Assembly: GCA_945862535.1 (NCBI GenBank)
Contig: CAMAYG010000008.1
Coordinates: 1 to 61,420 of the forward strand
Direction of reading: 5' to 3'
DNA: 61,420 nt
Origin: Rickettsia typhi
GTDB taxonomy: Bacteria > Pseudomonadota > Alphaproteobacteria > Rickettsiales > UBA1997
Part shown: positions 7,737 through 18,991 of the stretch, one piece after another
Layout: every line of letters starts with the position of its first letter
How positions within the stretch are numbered: position 1 is the first letter of the stretch
The notes under the pieces: generated by a model
The model's database searches: none
Seen by the model: only the letters and a program-made list of their open reading frames with translations
What the model was told of the DNA's origin: nothing
Program-made: the position numbers and the translations under genes

Positions 7737-9935
7737 TTAATTATTGATAAATTTTTCTTTATCGACGGCCATTTTCTTTAACAAAGGAGAAACCTCGAAT
7801 CTTTCAGGATAATTTTTTGCAAATTCTTCCAGTCGCGATACAACAAGGTCAATACCTATATTGTCGGCATAACGAAGGATTCCGCCATGAAACGGTGGAA
7901 AGCCAGTACCCATAATCATTGCCAAATCTAGATCTCTGGCACTTTCAACAACCCCTTCTTCAAGGCATTTTGCAGCCTCGTTCACCATTTGCAAAATACA
8001 GCGATCGACTATGGTTTTGTCATTTGATTTTTTTGATTTGATTAAGAATTTCTCATTAAAATTTAATATAATTTGGTCTATTTCTTCATCATTTGCTCCG
8101 ATGTTTTTACCATTTTTGTCGTAAATATAAAAACCCTGCCCAGATTTTTTGCCAAGTAAGGACGGGTAACGATCTTGCAATTCTTGCAGAATCATTGGCT
8201 TCTTCATTCTTCTGCCGTAGTTTTCTTCTAGAGTTTTAACAACCTTAATCCCAACATCAATACCAACAACATCGGCAAGCAAAAACGGCCCCATTGGCAT
8301 ACCAAAATCGGCAATTAAACTGTCGATTTTAGTAATGCTATTACCTTCTTGCAATAAATAGCAAGCTTCGCAAATGTAGGTCATTAAAATTCTATTAACT
8401 AGAAAACCAGCAACATCTTTTACTACTACGGGAGTTTTCCCCAGAGCCACTACCACATTAAACAATGTATCTATTGTTTCCTGACTAGTTTCTTTGCCAC
8501 GAATAATCTCGACAAGAGGCATTTTGTTGACAGGGTTAAAAAAATGCATACCAGCAAATCTCGACTTATCTTTAAGGGCGAGTGCCATATCGGAAATAGA
8601 TAATGCCGAAGTATTAGAAGCAATAATAGTGTTTTTTGGTAGATTTTCTTCTATTTGCTCGAGAACTTTTTTCTTAATATCCATATCTTCAACCACTGCT
8701 TCTATTGCCAACTCAACATTATCAAAGCCAGTATAATTAAGGCTGTGCGAGGCATAGAGCATTTTTTGATCTAGCTCGCTTTGTTTGATTTTTCGTCTTT
8801 TTAGCAATGATTTAAAGTTTTTTAGCATTTGTTGATAGCAAGTTGCTACCGCTTTTTCGCTAATCTCTTTAACTCTAACCGAGATTTTATTATTGGCAAA
8901 AAGCCAAGCTATTCCTCCTCCCATAATGCCACCGCCAATTACCGCAACATTGCTAATTGGCTTAATGTTAGAATTTTCCAATCTTGAGCTTTCTGGAGCT
9001 TTTAATCTTTTTTTGATTGATTCTTGGCTGAAAAATAGTTCAATTAGATTTTTTGAAGTTTGACCAATTGCTAACTGGCAAAAGTTTTCTAATTCTACTA
9101 AAAAATCTTTTTCTTTTAATTTACTTGGATAGGTCTTGGCTATTGTCCTTAAAGCCATTATCGGAGCAGGATAATTGCCATTTGTTTTTGCAAGAATCTT
9201 CTTATTGGCACTACTGCAAATAATATTTCTAACTATTGAGAATTTTTCGATTTTTTGTAAAAAAACATTTAGTTTAGAGGTTCTGCGATTGCTAATTTTG
9301 CTACTGTCGACTAATATTGCTGTAGCAAATTTGCTTAATTTTTCCTCGAGAAAAACTTCTGGCACTATCATATCGGCAATGCCACAAGAAAAAGCCTGTT
9401 CGCCCGTAATGATTTTTGCTGTTGTAATCATCTCTATTCCTTTGATTAAGCCAACAATAAGTGGTAGTCTTTGAGTTCCGCCAAAACCGGGAATGATGCC
9501 AAGATTAACTTCGGGCAAACCAATTATCGCTTTAGGATTAGTCGTTACAACACGGTATTTGCAAGCTAAAGCTAGCTCCAGACCGCCACCCAGACACGAT
9601 CCGTTAATTAGGGCGATAGTTGGTATTTTTAATTCTGCAATTTTATTTATGATACTCTGGCCACGACCAACCTTGTTAATTGAGGCTTCGTAATCTTTTA
9701 TTTCTTTAATTTCGCTAATATCGGCACCTGCGATAAAGTTATCTTTTTTGGCACTGCTAATTATCAATATCCTAATGGCTTTATTGCCGTCGATAACATT
9801 GATTGCTTTTTCAAGATCTGCTATTACCGCAGTTGTTAGCTTATTCACTTTAGATTCTGCTAAATCAAAAACTAGATTGGCAACACCATTGCTTTCGATG
9901 TTGAGTGATAGGCTGTGGCTTGTTAATTTTTCCAT
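7737..9935 (-). CDS. fadJ: Fatty-acid oxidation multifunctional protein (enoyl-CoA hydratase / 3-hydroxyacyl-CoA dehydrogenase)
   Basis: Bifunctional beta-oxidation enzyme of 732 residues. It hydrates trans-2-enoyl-CoA and then oxidises the L-3-hydroxyacyl-CoA with NAD. The N-terminal crotonase domain (about 1-300) shows the oxyanion-hole and active-site segments [25 protein letters not shown] and [20 protein letters not shown]. The NAD-binding domain starts at [14 protein letters not shown], and the C-terminal 3HCDH domain has [22 protein letters not shown] and a second C-terminal repeat ending [16 protein letters not shown]. Length fits FadB/FadJ. No thiolase gene is adjacent. The start codon is ATG at 9935. 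It is followed after 1 base by the alaS fragment in the same operon. FadJ versus FadB cannot be separated by eye. Confidence 0.93.
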   Translation of the reverse strand: MEKLTSHSLSLNIESNGVANLVFDLAESKVNKLTTAVIADLEKAINVIDGNKAIRILIISSAKKDNFIAGADISEIKEIKDYEASINKVGRGQSIINKIAELKIPTIALINGSCLGGGLELALACKYRVVTTNPKAIIGLPEVNLGIIPGFGGTQRLPLIVGLIKGIEMITTAKIITGEQAFSCGIADMIVPEVFLEEKLSKFATAILVDSSKISNRRTSKLNVFLQKIEKFSIVRNIICSSANKKILAKTNGNYPAPIMALRTIAKTYPSKLKEKDFLVELENFCQLAIGQTSKNLIELFFSQESIKKRLKAPESSRLENSNIKPISNVAVIGGGIMGGGIAWLFANNKISVRVKEISEKAVATCYQQMLKNFKSLLKRRKIKQSELDQKMLYASHSLNYTGFDNVELAIEAVVEDMDIKKKVLEQIEENLPKNTIIASNTSALSISDMALALKDKSRFAGMHFFNPVNKMPLVEIIRGKETSQETIDTLFNVVVALGKTPVVVKDVAGFLVNRILMTYICEACYLLQEGNSITKIDSLIADFGMPMGPFLLADVVGIDVGIKVVKTLEENYGRRMKKPMILQELQDRYPSLLGKKSGQGFYIYDKNGKNIGANDEEIDQIILNFNEKFLIKSKKSNDKTIVDRCILQMVNEAAKCLEEGVVESARDLDLAMIMGTGFPPFHGGILRYADNIGIDLVVSRLEEFAKNYPERFEVSPLLKKMAVDKEKFINN

Positions 9936-10328
9936 TGTTGTTGAATGTTGATTGGCGGAAGTTTTAATGTCATTGGTCGCCTTTAGGTTAGTATCAAAAA
10001 ATAATTTTTAGATAAATAAAAGTGCGAAACGACAAATGTTAAATCGAACTAAAATTAGTAAATTGATTTTTTAATAAAAAAGCAAGAAAAATTTTATTAT
10101 TAAAGCTATGGTTAAAGGAAATTATTCTAGCAATTTAATAGAATTGATATAATATTTTTAGCAAAATCAATGGTTTTATGCTTGCTTTTAAATTAATTTA
10201 AATCAAAATCACAAGAAATTTAGATTCAAATTAATTTTCGATGCAAATATCATTATCGAGAAGAATTAATTGAAAAACTCTGCATCAAAAACTTTGGCAG
10301 AAGTTGTAACAAATGATCATTAAACACT
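9936..10328. other. Divergent intergenic region, no gene seen
   Basis: About 390 very A+T-rich bases between the divergent fadJ and rbfA genes. It must hold promoters in both directions, but runs of A and T make -10 assignments meaningless by eye. I see no tRNA, hairpin of note or plausible short frame. Confidence 0.5.
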
Positions 10329-10835
10329 TTGTCAAATAGCTATAAAAACAAAAACCCTAATCATAACAAGCAAAATCAAATGCTAAATCTTGCGATGAAT
10401 GCTAATTTTGATGGTGCCGACCCTTCAAAAAAAAACCAAAGACAATTGCAGATTGGTGAAAACATTAAAAGAAATTTGGCAAATATATTTTTTGAAGAAA
10501 ATCTTAACAATTTTGCTGGTTGTTATTTAACAATCACCGAGGCAGATGTTAGCCCCGATGCTAGAAATGCCAAAATTTTTGTCGATGTATTTTTGCAAAA
10601 AGAATTAGAGGCAGAACAGGAGTTGGAAAATAATAACCAAGAATTAGAAAAAGCCAAGCAAGACTCTTTTATCAAGCAAGCAAAATCAATAGTTAGCGAA
10701 CTTAATAAAAATTCTGGTCGCCTCAGGCATTTACTATCAAAGAATGTTAAGCTTCGTTATATGCCAGAAATAAAATTTTATCTCGATCTTCGTCAGCAAC
10801 AGCTAGCAAAAGTGAACAAACTGCTCAATCAATAA
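10329..10835 (+). CDS. rbfA: Ribosome-binding factor A
   Basis: Late assembly factor that binds the 30S subunit during 16S rRNA 5'-end maturation and cold adaptation. The RbfA KH-type domain begins at about residue 35 with QRQLQIGENIKRNLANIF and includes LTITEADVSPDARNAKIFVDVF and the C-terminal IKFYLD segment. An acidic/Gln-rich insertion (ELEAEQELENNNQELEKA) sits between beta strands. The frame opens with TTG at 10329. An in-frame ATG at 10380 would remove a low-complexity Asn/Lys tail and may be the true start; neither has a clear Shine-Dalgarno sequence. It leads the plus-strand run, 26 bases before dxr. Confidence 0.88.
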   Translation: MSNSYKNKNPNHNKQNQMLNLAMNANFDGADPSKKNQRQLQIGENIKRNLANIFFEENLNNFAGCYLTITEADVSPDARNAKIFVDVFLQKELEAEQELENNNQELEKAKQDSFIKQAKSIVSELNKNSGRLRHLLSKNVKLRYMPEIKFYLDLRQQQLAKVNKLLNQ

Positions 10836-10861
10836 CCGCCGAGGTATCGAAAATTTATCAG

Positions 10862-12073
10862 ATGTCGCAATTGCCACAACAAAAATCAATCTCAAATACC
10901 AATTATCACTCAACAAATTATCGAAAAACTGTTTCGATATTTGGTTGCACTGGCTCAATAGGAAAAAATGTCTATCAATTAGTTAAAGAAAATATTAACT
11001 GCTTCGAAGTGGTCGTGCTAGTTGCCAAAAACAATTGGCAAGAACTACTAGAGCAAGCAAAAATATTAAAGCCACAATTTATTGTTATCGAAGACGAGTC
11101 AAATTATCAAAATCTTAAAAATGCCGTCAATACAAGTAAAATCAACTGTCAAGTCTTGTCTGGAGCCGATGCAATTATTGAAACCGCAAAAATCAAGGTA
11201 GATTTAGTATTTATGGCAATTGTTGGTGCAATTGCCATCATGCCTACAATTACTGCGATTAAGGCTGGGTCGAATTTAGCAATTGCCAATAAAGAATCTT
11301 TGGTTATCGCTGGTAATTTTATTACAGAAATGGCTCGCCTTAACAATATCAACCTTATCCCGCTAGATTCCGAACATAATGCAATCTTGCAAATCTTCGA
11401 AAACCATAACCTAGAAAACATTAGCAATATTACCCTTACTGCTTCTGGCGGCCCGTTCTTTAATAACAAAAAGCCACTCGATCAAATCACGATAGCAGAA
11501 GCGATTAATCATCCGAAATGGCAAATGGGGGCAAAAATATCTGTTGATTCTGCAACGATGATGAATAAAGGTCTGGAGCTAATCGAAGCATATCACCTAT
11601 TTGCTATTGATAAATCTCAAATCAAGGTTTTAATTCATCCGCAATCTATAGTTCATGGAATGGTGCAATATTGTGACGGCTCTAATTTGGCAATGCTAAG
11701 CTATCCAAATATGCAAACACCTATTTCCTTAGCACTAAATTTTCCTAAAAGAACGGCCGTTAACAAGATAAAACCCCTAGATTTAGCAGAAATTTCGCGG
11801 CTAGATTTTTTCGAGGTCGATTATTTATATTTCCCAGCACTAAAACTGGCGATCGAAGCTTTAAATAGTAACGATACCGCCGTTGTCGCTCTAAATGCGG
11901 CGAATGAAATAGCGGTTGCCTCCTTCTTAAATAAAGAAATTTCTTTCGACAAAATTAGCAATATTATTGCCAAAACACTCGAAACAATTTCTCATCATAA
12001 AATTAACTCGATAGAAGAAGTTTTATTCTTCGATCAACAATTTAGAAACTTAACAAAATCATTATGTCACTAG
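10862..12073 (+). CDS. dxr: 1-deoxy-D-xylulose 5-phosphate reductoisomerase
   Basis: Second enzyme of the non-mevalonate isoprenoid pathway. It rearranges and reduces 1-deoxyxylulose 5-phosphate to 2-C-methylerythritol 4-phosphate with NADPH. The Rossmann motif IFGCTGSIGKN is near residue 27, after a 20-residue Gln/Asn-rich extension. The cation and substrate motifs follow: NKESLVIAG, PLDSEHNAI with the metal-binding Glu, the flexible-loop region ASGGPF, HPKWQMGAKISVDSATMMNKGLE, and NAANEIAVASF near the C-terminus. Length (403) fits. It overlaps the start of rseP by 10 bases. With uppS and cdsA downstream it ties isoprenoid supply to cell-wall lipid carrier synthesis. Confidence 0.96.
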   Translation: MSQLPQQKSISNTNYHSTNYRKTVSIFGCTGSIGKNVYQLVKENINCFEVVVLVAKNNWQELLEQAKILKPQFIVIEDESNYQNLKNAVNTSKINCQVLSGADAIIETAKIKVDLVFMAIVGAIAIMPTITAIKAGSNLAIANKESLVIAGNFITEMARLNNINLIPLDSEHNAILQIFENHNLENISNITLTASGGPFFNNKKPLDQITIAEAINHPKWQMGAKISVDSATMMNKGLELIEAYHLFAIDKSQIKVLIHPQSIVHGMVQYCDGSNLAMLSYPNMQTPISLALNFPKRTAVNKIKPLDLAEISRLDFFEVDYLYFPALKLAIEALNSNDTAVVALNAANEIAVASFLNKEISFDKISNIIAKTLETISHHKINSIEEVLFFDQQFRNLTKSLCH

Positions 12074-13245
12074 CTACAACATTATTTGGCAACTTATTTG
12101 CTTTTATCGCTATTATTTCTGTAATTGTTTTTATTCACGAATTTGGGCATTTTATCGTTGCCCGTCTTTGTAAGGTAAAAGTCGAGGTTTTTGCTATTGG
12201 TTTTGGCAAAGAACTCTTTGGATTCTGCGATCGCTATCAAACCAGATGGAAATTTTGCCTCTTGCCATTCGGCGGTTATGTTAAGATGCTTGGCGATGCC
12301 GGCGAGGCCTCTAACCCCAATCAAGAACTCCTAGACAAAATGACCGCAGAGGAAAAGTCGCAGGCTTTTGCTTTTAAGAATGTCTATCAAAGATTTGCCA
12401 TAGTGCTTGCTGGCCCGTTATTTAACTTTATTGCGGCAATAATTATCTTAACCTTTATCTTTTTTTTAAAGGGCGAAGCAATAACAAAGCCAATTGTGAA
12501 TCGTGTTGTAGAAAACAGTCCCGCAGCAAAATCTGGCATTATTGCAGGCGACATAATAACAGAAATTTCTGGCAAAAAGGTTAAGGATTTCTCGGAAGTA
12601 AGAAGTTATTTTGCTCAATATGCCAAGGTTTCGGGCAAGAATAAGCAAGAATCTGCCAATCAAAAAAGCAAAGCCGAAACAAATTCGGCAGAACGGCAAA
12701 AAAATATCGCAATAACCCTAGAAAGACAGCAAAAAACTATTACAGTCAATATCACTCCAGAATTAACGGAAACTAGTAATTTGTTCGACGAAAAAATATT
12801 AATGCCAACAATAGGAATTATCTCGAAAGAGCCAGAGATTGTAAAGCTTAACATCGTCCAATCTTTCTTTAGAGCAAATATTGAAACATATAATATTTCA
12901 ATATCAATATTTAAGGCTTTAAAGCAATTAATTACTGGCGAAAGAAGTGTTAAAGAGCTCGGAGGGCCAATCAAAATCGCCAAATATTCTGGTAAAACCT
13001 TTGCTATTGGTTGGTTAATGGTTTTATGGTTTATGGCAATGATCTCGATTAATCTTGGGGTAATGAACCTTCTGCCGATACCAATGCTCGACGGTGGTCA
13101 CCTATTTTTTTATTTAGTAGAAATGATCTTTGGCAAGCCAATTAATCCTAAAACTCAGGCTTTAGCTTTTCGTATCGGCTTTATAATCCTGATAACCCTA
13201 ATGATTTTCACTACCGCCAACGATATTTGGCAAATCTTAGGATAG
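12064..13245 (+). CDS. rseP: Site-2 intramembrane zinc metalloprotease RseP
   Basis: Polytopic inner-membrane protease of 393 residues. It cleaves membrane-spanning substrates such as anti-sigma factors or leftover signal peptides within the bilayer. The zinc motif H25-E-F-G-H29 is in the first membrane segment and the third ligand motif NLLPIPMLDGG is near residue 340. A PDZ domain (about 130-180, with SPAAKSGIIAGDIITEISG) sits between, carrying a Lys/Gln/Asn-rich insertion (about 190-220). Position between dxr and frr matches the common alphaproteobacterial frr-uppS-cdsA-dxr-rseP neighbourhood in a shuffled order; bamA, which usually follows, is not here. Confidence 0.95.
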   Translation: MSLATTLFGNLFAFIAIISVIVFIHEFGHFIVARLCKVKVEVFAIGFGKELFGFCDRYQTRWKFCLLPFGGYVKMLGDAGEASNPNQELLDKMTAEEKSQAFAFKNVYQRFAIVLAGPLFNFIAAIIILTFIFFLKGEAITKPIVNRVVENSPAAKSGIIAGDIITEISGKKVKDFSEVRSYFAQYAKVSGKNKQESANQKSKAETNSAERQKNIAITLERQQKTITVNITPELTETSNLFDEKILMPTIGIISKEPEIVKLNIVQSFFRANIETYNISISIFKALKQLITGERSVKELGGPIKIAKYSGKTFAIGWLMVLWFMAMISINLGVMNLLPIPMLDGGHLFFYLVEMIFGKPINPKTQALAFRIGFIILITLMIFTTANDIWQILG

Positions 13246-13324
13246 AATTTAAAAATCACTTGCAAAAACAATTGAAGAAAATTATTTTATATCAACGATA
13301 AAGCACAACCTTAACTAAAACACA

Positions 13325-13882
13325 ATGATTAACAACATTTCAAACAATACTCGCATAAGAATGGAAGACACTATGGCTTCATTAAAAAGAGATATGGATA
13401 GCATTTCTACTGGCAGGGCAAATCCTGCTTTGTTAGAGATTGTTAAAGCAGAAATATATGGCTCGATTATGCCTATTAATCAGCTTGCCAATATTTCTGT
13501 TGTCGATGCTAGCACTTTAACAGTTCAAGTCTGGGACCGCGACTCGGTAAAAGCAGTAGAAAAAGCAATCACTAATGCTAATCTGGGCTTTAACCCGCAG
13601 ACCGAAGGTAGTAGCATCAGAATTGTCATTCCAAAACTAAGCGAAGAAAGAAGAAAAGAGCTAGTCAAATTAGCAAAAAAATATGGTGAAGATAAAAAGG
13701 TTGCCATCAGAAATATTCGTCGCGATATCCTCGACGATTTTAAAAGAATGGAGAAAGAGCTAGCGGCATCAAAAGACCAGGTTCATGCAGTAACAGATAT
13801 TGTGCAAAAAATTACCGACGAATTTACTAAAAAGGTCGACGAGGTAATTGCTGTAAAAGAAAAAGATCTGATGAAAGTCTAA
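13325..13882 (+). CDS. frr: Ribosome recycling factor
   Basis: Splits the post-termination ribosome together with EF-G so subunits can be reused. The 185-residue length is exactly typical. The conserved segments are present: SISTGRANPALLEIVKAEIYGS in domain I, PINQLANISVVDASTLTVQVWD, the domain II core, and the long C-terminal helices with RRKELVKLAKKYGEDKKVAIRNIRRD. The start is ATG at 13325. It is followed 25 bases later by uppS, preserving the common frr-uppS-cdsA order. Confidence 0.97.
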   Translation: MINNISNNTRIRMEDTMASLKRDMDSISTGRANPALLEIVKAEIYGSIMPINQLANISVVDASTLTVQVWDRDSVKAVEKAITNANLGFNPQTEGSSIRIVIPKLSEERRKELVKLAKKYGEDKKVAIRNIRRDILDDFKRMEKELAASKDQVHAVTDIVQKITDEFTKKVDEVIAVKEKDLMKV

Positions 13883-13907
13883 GAGAAAAAGCTAAATTTA
13901 GGCAAAA

Positions 13908-14639
13908 ATGCTAGAAAACACAGAACCCGATAACGGTTCACTTAATCATATTGCCATAATTATGGATGGCAATGCTCGTTATGCCAAATCAAAAAACCGT
14001 GCCGTTGATTTTGGTCATAAGGCTGGTTGCGATAATATTGCTAAAATTAGCCAGGCTTGCATCGATTTTAAAATCAAATTTCTCACCCTATATGCCTTTT
14101 CTTCCGAAAACTGGCAAAGGCCAAAAAGCGAGGTAGATTACCTGTTAACACTACTAGAGACTTACCTCAAAACCAAATGCCATTTATTACATCGCCAAAA
14201 TATCAAAATTGTTGTTTCGGGCAATTTTTCTCTAATAGAAAAAAGGCTTATCAATAAAATCAACGAAATTCAGGAGTTAACCAAAGAGAATTCGGCACTA
14301 ACCCTAAATATTGCCTTTAGCTACGGCGGTAGGCAAGAAATCATCGATGCCGTAAAAAAAATCTGCCTCGAGGTAGATAAAAAACATTTGACAATTGACA
14401 AAATAAATGAAGAATCATTTAGGTCGTTTTTATATCAGCCAAATCTGCCAGATGTCGATTTAATGATTAGAACTGGCGGTAATTGCCGAGTTAGCAACTT
14501 TTTGTTGTGGCAACTAGCTTATAGCGAACTCTATTTTAGCCCAATTCTATGGCCAGAATTTAGCAAGACCGATTTGCAAATTATTATTCAGCAATTTCAA
14601 CAACAAAATCGAACATATGGTCGCAGAATCTCGAGCTAA
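13908..14639 (+). CDS. uppS: Undecaprenyl diphosphate synthase
   Basis: cis-Prenyltransferase of 243 residues that adds isopentenyl units to farnesyl diphosphate to make the C55 lipid carrier for peptidoglycan. The signature is HIAIIMDGNARYAK with the catalytic Asp20. The usual form is MDGNGRWAK, so Gly-to-Ala and Trp-to-Tyr changes are present. Other family motifs are TLYAFSSENWQRP, NIAFSYGGRQEI and the C-terminal DLMIRTGGNCRVSNFLLWQLAYSELYF (usually TGGEQRISNFLLWQ). These conservative substitutions are probably lineage drift. The 3' end overlaps the cdsA start by 23 bases. Confidence 0.96.
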   Translation: MLENTEPDNGSLNHIAIIMDGNARYAKSKNRAVDFGHKAGCDNIAKISQACIDFKIKFLTLYAFSSENWQRPKSEVDYLLTLLETYLKTKCHLLHRQNIKIVVSGNFSLIEKRLINKINEIQELTKENSALTLNIAFSYGGRQEIIDAVKKICLEVDKKHLTIDKINEESFRSFLYQPNLPDVDLMIRTGGNCRVSNFLLWQLAYSELYFSPILWPEFSKTDLQIIIQQFQQQNRTYGRRISS

Positions 14640-15402
14640 TCACAAAGACAAATCAAAAACTCGCTCTAGCTTCCTAAATATTTACAAATTTTTTGAGGCT
14701 GTTGCAAAGTCTTTTTATAAAATTTATAAAAATTTTCTTTATCTTTATAATATTTTACCCAATAAAAACCTTAAAAAAAGAATTATTTCTGCTATAATTC
14801 TTATTCCCTTGGCAATATTTGCCATTTTTTATTCAGATAGTGTTTTTAGCCTGTTGTTGATTCTGATTGCGATTGTTATGTCTTTTGAATGGCAAGAAAT
14901 CACTAGGCCAGCACTAAATAAGAAAAAGTGGCAAATTATTGGTATTTTCTATATTCTATTGCCCCTATATGCAGTTTTGATAATTCGCAACCAAAATCCA
15001 AAAGTGCTATTTTGGATGTTTACAATAATTTGGGCAACAGATATTATGGCCTTTTTTGTTGGCAAGACTTTTGGCGGAGCAAAGCTCGCTCCAAGAATTA
15101 GCCCAAATAAAACTTGGTCTGGAGCATTTGGCGGCATAGTTGCAAGCTTAGCAATAGGGGTTATTAGTGCTATGTTTTTTGCCGGATCCTTATGGTTCTT
15201 TATGGCATCTAGTGTCTTGATTTCTATTTTTGAGCAAATTGGCGATCTAACCGAATCGCAAATTAAAAGAAATTTTGGAGTTAAAGACTCTGGCTCTATT
15301 ATTCCGGGTCATGGTGGAGTGCTCGACAGGCTTGATGGCATAATATTTGCCGCACCGCTGACCTTATTATTAACATTATATTCGCCCGAAAGTTTTTTAT
15401 AA
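14617..15402 (+). CDS. cdsA: Phosphatidate cytidylyltransferase
   Basis: Integral membrane enzyme that converts phosphatidic acid and CTP to CDP-diacylglycerol, the precursor used by PgsA at 22021. The 261-residue protein has a basic N-terminal stretch of about 50 residues, then several hydrophobic helices. The C-terminal signature runs GSIIPGHGGVLDRLDG, with KTWSGAFGG and ESQIKR before it. ATG at 14617 overlaps uppS by 23 bases, so translation is likely coupled; a start slightly downstream is possible because the first 40 residues are not family sequence. Confidence 0.94.
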   Translation: MVAESRANHKDKSKTRSSFLNIYKFFEAVAKSFYKIYKNFLYLYNILPNKNLKKRIISAIILIPLAIFAIFYSDSVFSLLLILIAIVMSFEWQEITRPALNKKKWQIIGIFYILLPLYAVLIIRNQNPKVLFWMFTIIWATDIMAFFVGKTFGGAKLAPRISPNKTWSGAFGGIVASLAIGVISAMFFAGSLWFFMASSVLISIFEQIGDLTESQIKRNFGVKDSGSIIPGHGGVLDRLDGIIFAAPLTLLLTLYSPESFL

Positions 15403-15454
15403 ACAATCAAAATAGTAATTAACTTTAGCAAAACTATTGCTAACCAACAACATA

Positions 15455-16387
15455 ATGAACAATACTTTTATTAAAAACAATTTAATCAGATTATTGGCAA
15501 TATTTTTATTATTAAATCTTGCCTCGCTAAATCAAGCTTGGGCTTCAAATCAATATTGCGGTCGTGATTCTGTTGCTTTAGTATATGATGCCGATAGTGG
15601 CAACATCTTATTTGAAAAAGATTCCGACAAAGTATCTTACCCAGCATCGCTGGTAAAATTAATGACTCTTTACCTTGCATTTGAGGCTCTTGATAGCGGA
15701 AAAATAAAACTCGATCAAAATCTTACCGTATCTAGTCGTGGAGCCGAAATTTCTCGAGTTAATAATGGCAATAGCTTGCACCTAAGACCCGGAGACAAAA
15801 TTACCGTAGAACAAGCAATAAGAGGGGTTGTGGTCAAATCTTTCAACGAAGCCGCAGTCACTCTAGGCGAAGCGATTTCTGGCGACGAATGGGACTTTGT
15901 TCGTAAAATGAATCGGGCCGCAAAAAAACTTGGCATGAGCAATAGTAGTTTTCGCAATTCAAGCGGTTTGCATGAGAATGGGCAATATACCACAGCATTC
16001 GATCTGGCCAGGCTTTCATATGCTATTAAAACCAAATTTCCGCATTATTACCCAGTATTTGCAAGCAAATCTTTTGCTTATAGCAATCGTCGCTACCGCA
16101 CCCACAATCATGTTCTTCTTGAATATCGCGGGGCAGAGGGAATGAAAACAGGCTTTACCAAGGCTTCTGGCTTTAATTTAGTTGCTGCAGCAACCAGAAA
16201 TAATCGTCAGATATTTTCAATAGTTATGGGTTGCGACACCAGAAAAGCAAGAGACGAATTTACCAAGGCTCTTCTCGATTACGGATTCAAAAAGCTCGAC
16301 AAAGAAGAAGAATTAAGGGTTGCAAGCAAAGTAGATCTACAAAATCAACAGCAATTTAACGAAAGAATCTTAAATAACGATTCTTAG
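15455..16387 (+). CDS. dacA: D-alanyl-D-alanine carboxypeptidase (PBP5/6-like)
   Basis: Penicillin-binding serine peptidase that trims the terminal D-Ala of stem peptides. From the ATG at 15455 it has a signal peptide ending QAWA (about residue 30). The catalytic triad of motifs is S65-L-V-K68, S129-F-N131 (the SxN motif) and K231-T-G233. The C-terminal membrane-anchoring domain of classical PBP5 is largely missing: the protein ends about 80 residues after KTG, so it may be periplasmic and soluble. A TTG at 15437 would add six residues and is not needed. It lies between cdsA and a prepilin-peptidase-like gene on the same strand. Confidence 0.93.
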   Translation: MNNTFIKNNLIRLLAIFLLLNLASLNQAWASNQYCGRDSVALVYDADSGNILFEKDSDKVSYPASLVKLMTLYLAFEALDSGKIKLDQNLTVSSRGAEISRVNNGNSLHLRPGDKITVEQAIRGVVVKSFNEAAVTLGEAISGDEWDFVRKMNRAAKKLGMSNSSFRNSSGLHENGQYTTAFDLARLSYAIKTKFPHYYPVFASKSFAYSNRRYRTHNHVLLEYRGAEGMKTGFTKASGFNLVAAATRNNRQIFSIVMGCDTRKARDEFTKALLDYGFKKLDKEEELRVASKVDLQNQQQFNERILNNDS

Positions 16388-16405
16388 TAAATACCTCAAA
16401 TCAAT

Positions 16406-18506
<2,101 letters not shown>

Positions 18507-18517
18507 TTACCATCAAT

Positions 18518-18991
18518 ATGAATAATTTTAAAATTACCACTATTGGCTATCAAAAACTAAAAGAAGCAATTGCCAAGCTAAAACAAGAAAGACCAAAAGT
18601 TATCCGACAAATTGCCGAAGCAAGAGAATTGGGCGACTTAAGAGAAAATGCCGATTATCATGCATGTCGCGAGAAGCAAGGCTTTATCGAGGCACAAATT
18701 GCCGATCTTGAAGATAAATATCTGCGAGCAGAAATTGTTGATATCAAAAAACTATCGGGCAATGTCGTAATTTTTGGAGCAACGGTTAAAATAGAAAATA
18801 CCGATAACGAAAAACACATAACCTATAAAATTGTTAGCGATTTCGAGGCAAATGTCGATTTGGGACATATTTCCAACACTTCACCAGTTGCAAGAGCCTT
18901 ATTGGGTCGAGAAATTGGCGATCAGGTAGAAATTTCTACTCCTGCACGGACTACAACATATGAGATATTGGCAATTGATTTTATTGAATAA
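18518..18991 (+). CDS. greA: Transcript cleavage factor GreA
   Basis: A 157-residue factor that enters the RNA polymerase secondary channel and stimulates cleavage of backtracked RNA. The N-terminal coiled coil carries the tip acidic residues in ARELGDLRENADYHACREKQ, and the C-terminal FKBP-like domain has the characteristic VARALLGREIGDQVEI (usually SPIARALIGK). The stop TAA overlaps the ATG of the next gene by 1 base. Confidence 0.96.
   Translation: MNNFKITTIGYQKLKEAIAKLKQERPKVIRQIAEARELGDLRENADYHACREKQGFIEAQIADLEDKYLRAEIVDIKKLSGNVVIFGATVKIENTDNEKHITYKIVSDFEANVDLGHISNTSPVARALLGREIGDQVEISTPARTTTYEILAIDFIE

Noticed and set aside
8494-9474. Open frames opposite fadJ (and similar frames opposite uppS, amiC, ileS and icd genes)
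   Set aside because: They are antisense shadows of well-supported genes with no recognisable family features of their own.
9936-10328. tRNA or small RNA in the longer intergenic gaps (also 40158-40471, 48164-48519, 36415-36659)
   Set aside because: No T-loop-like GTTCRAnYC with matching arms and no stable GC hairpin were found by eye; a covariance-model scan would be needed to be certain.
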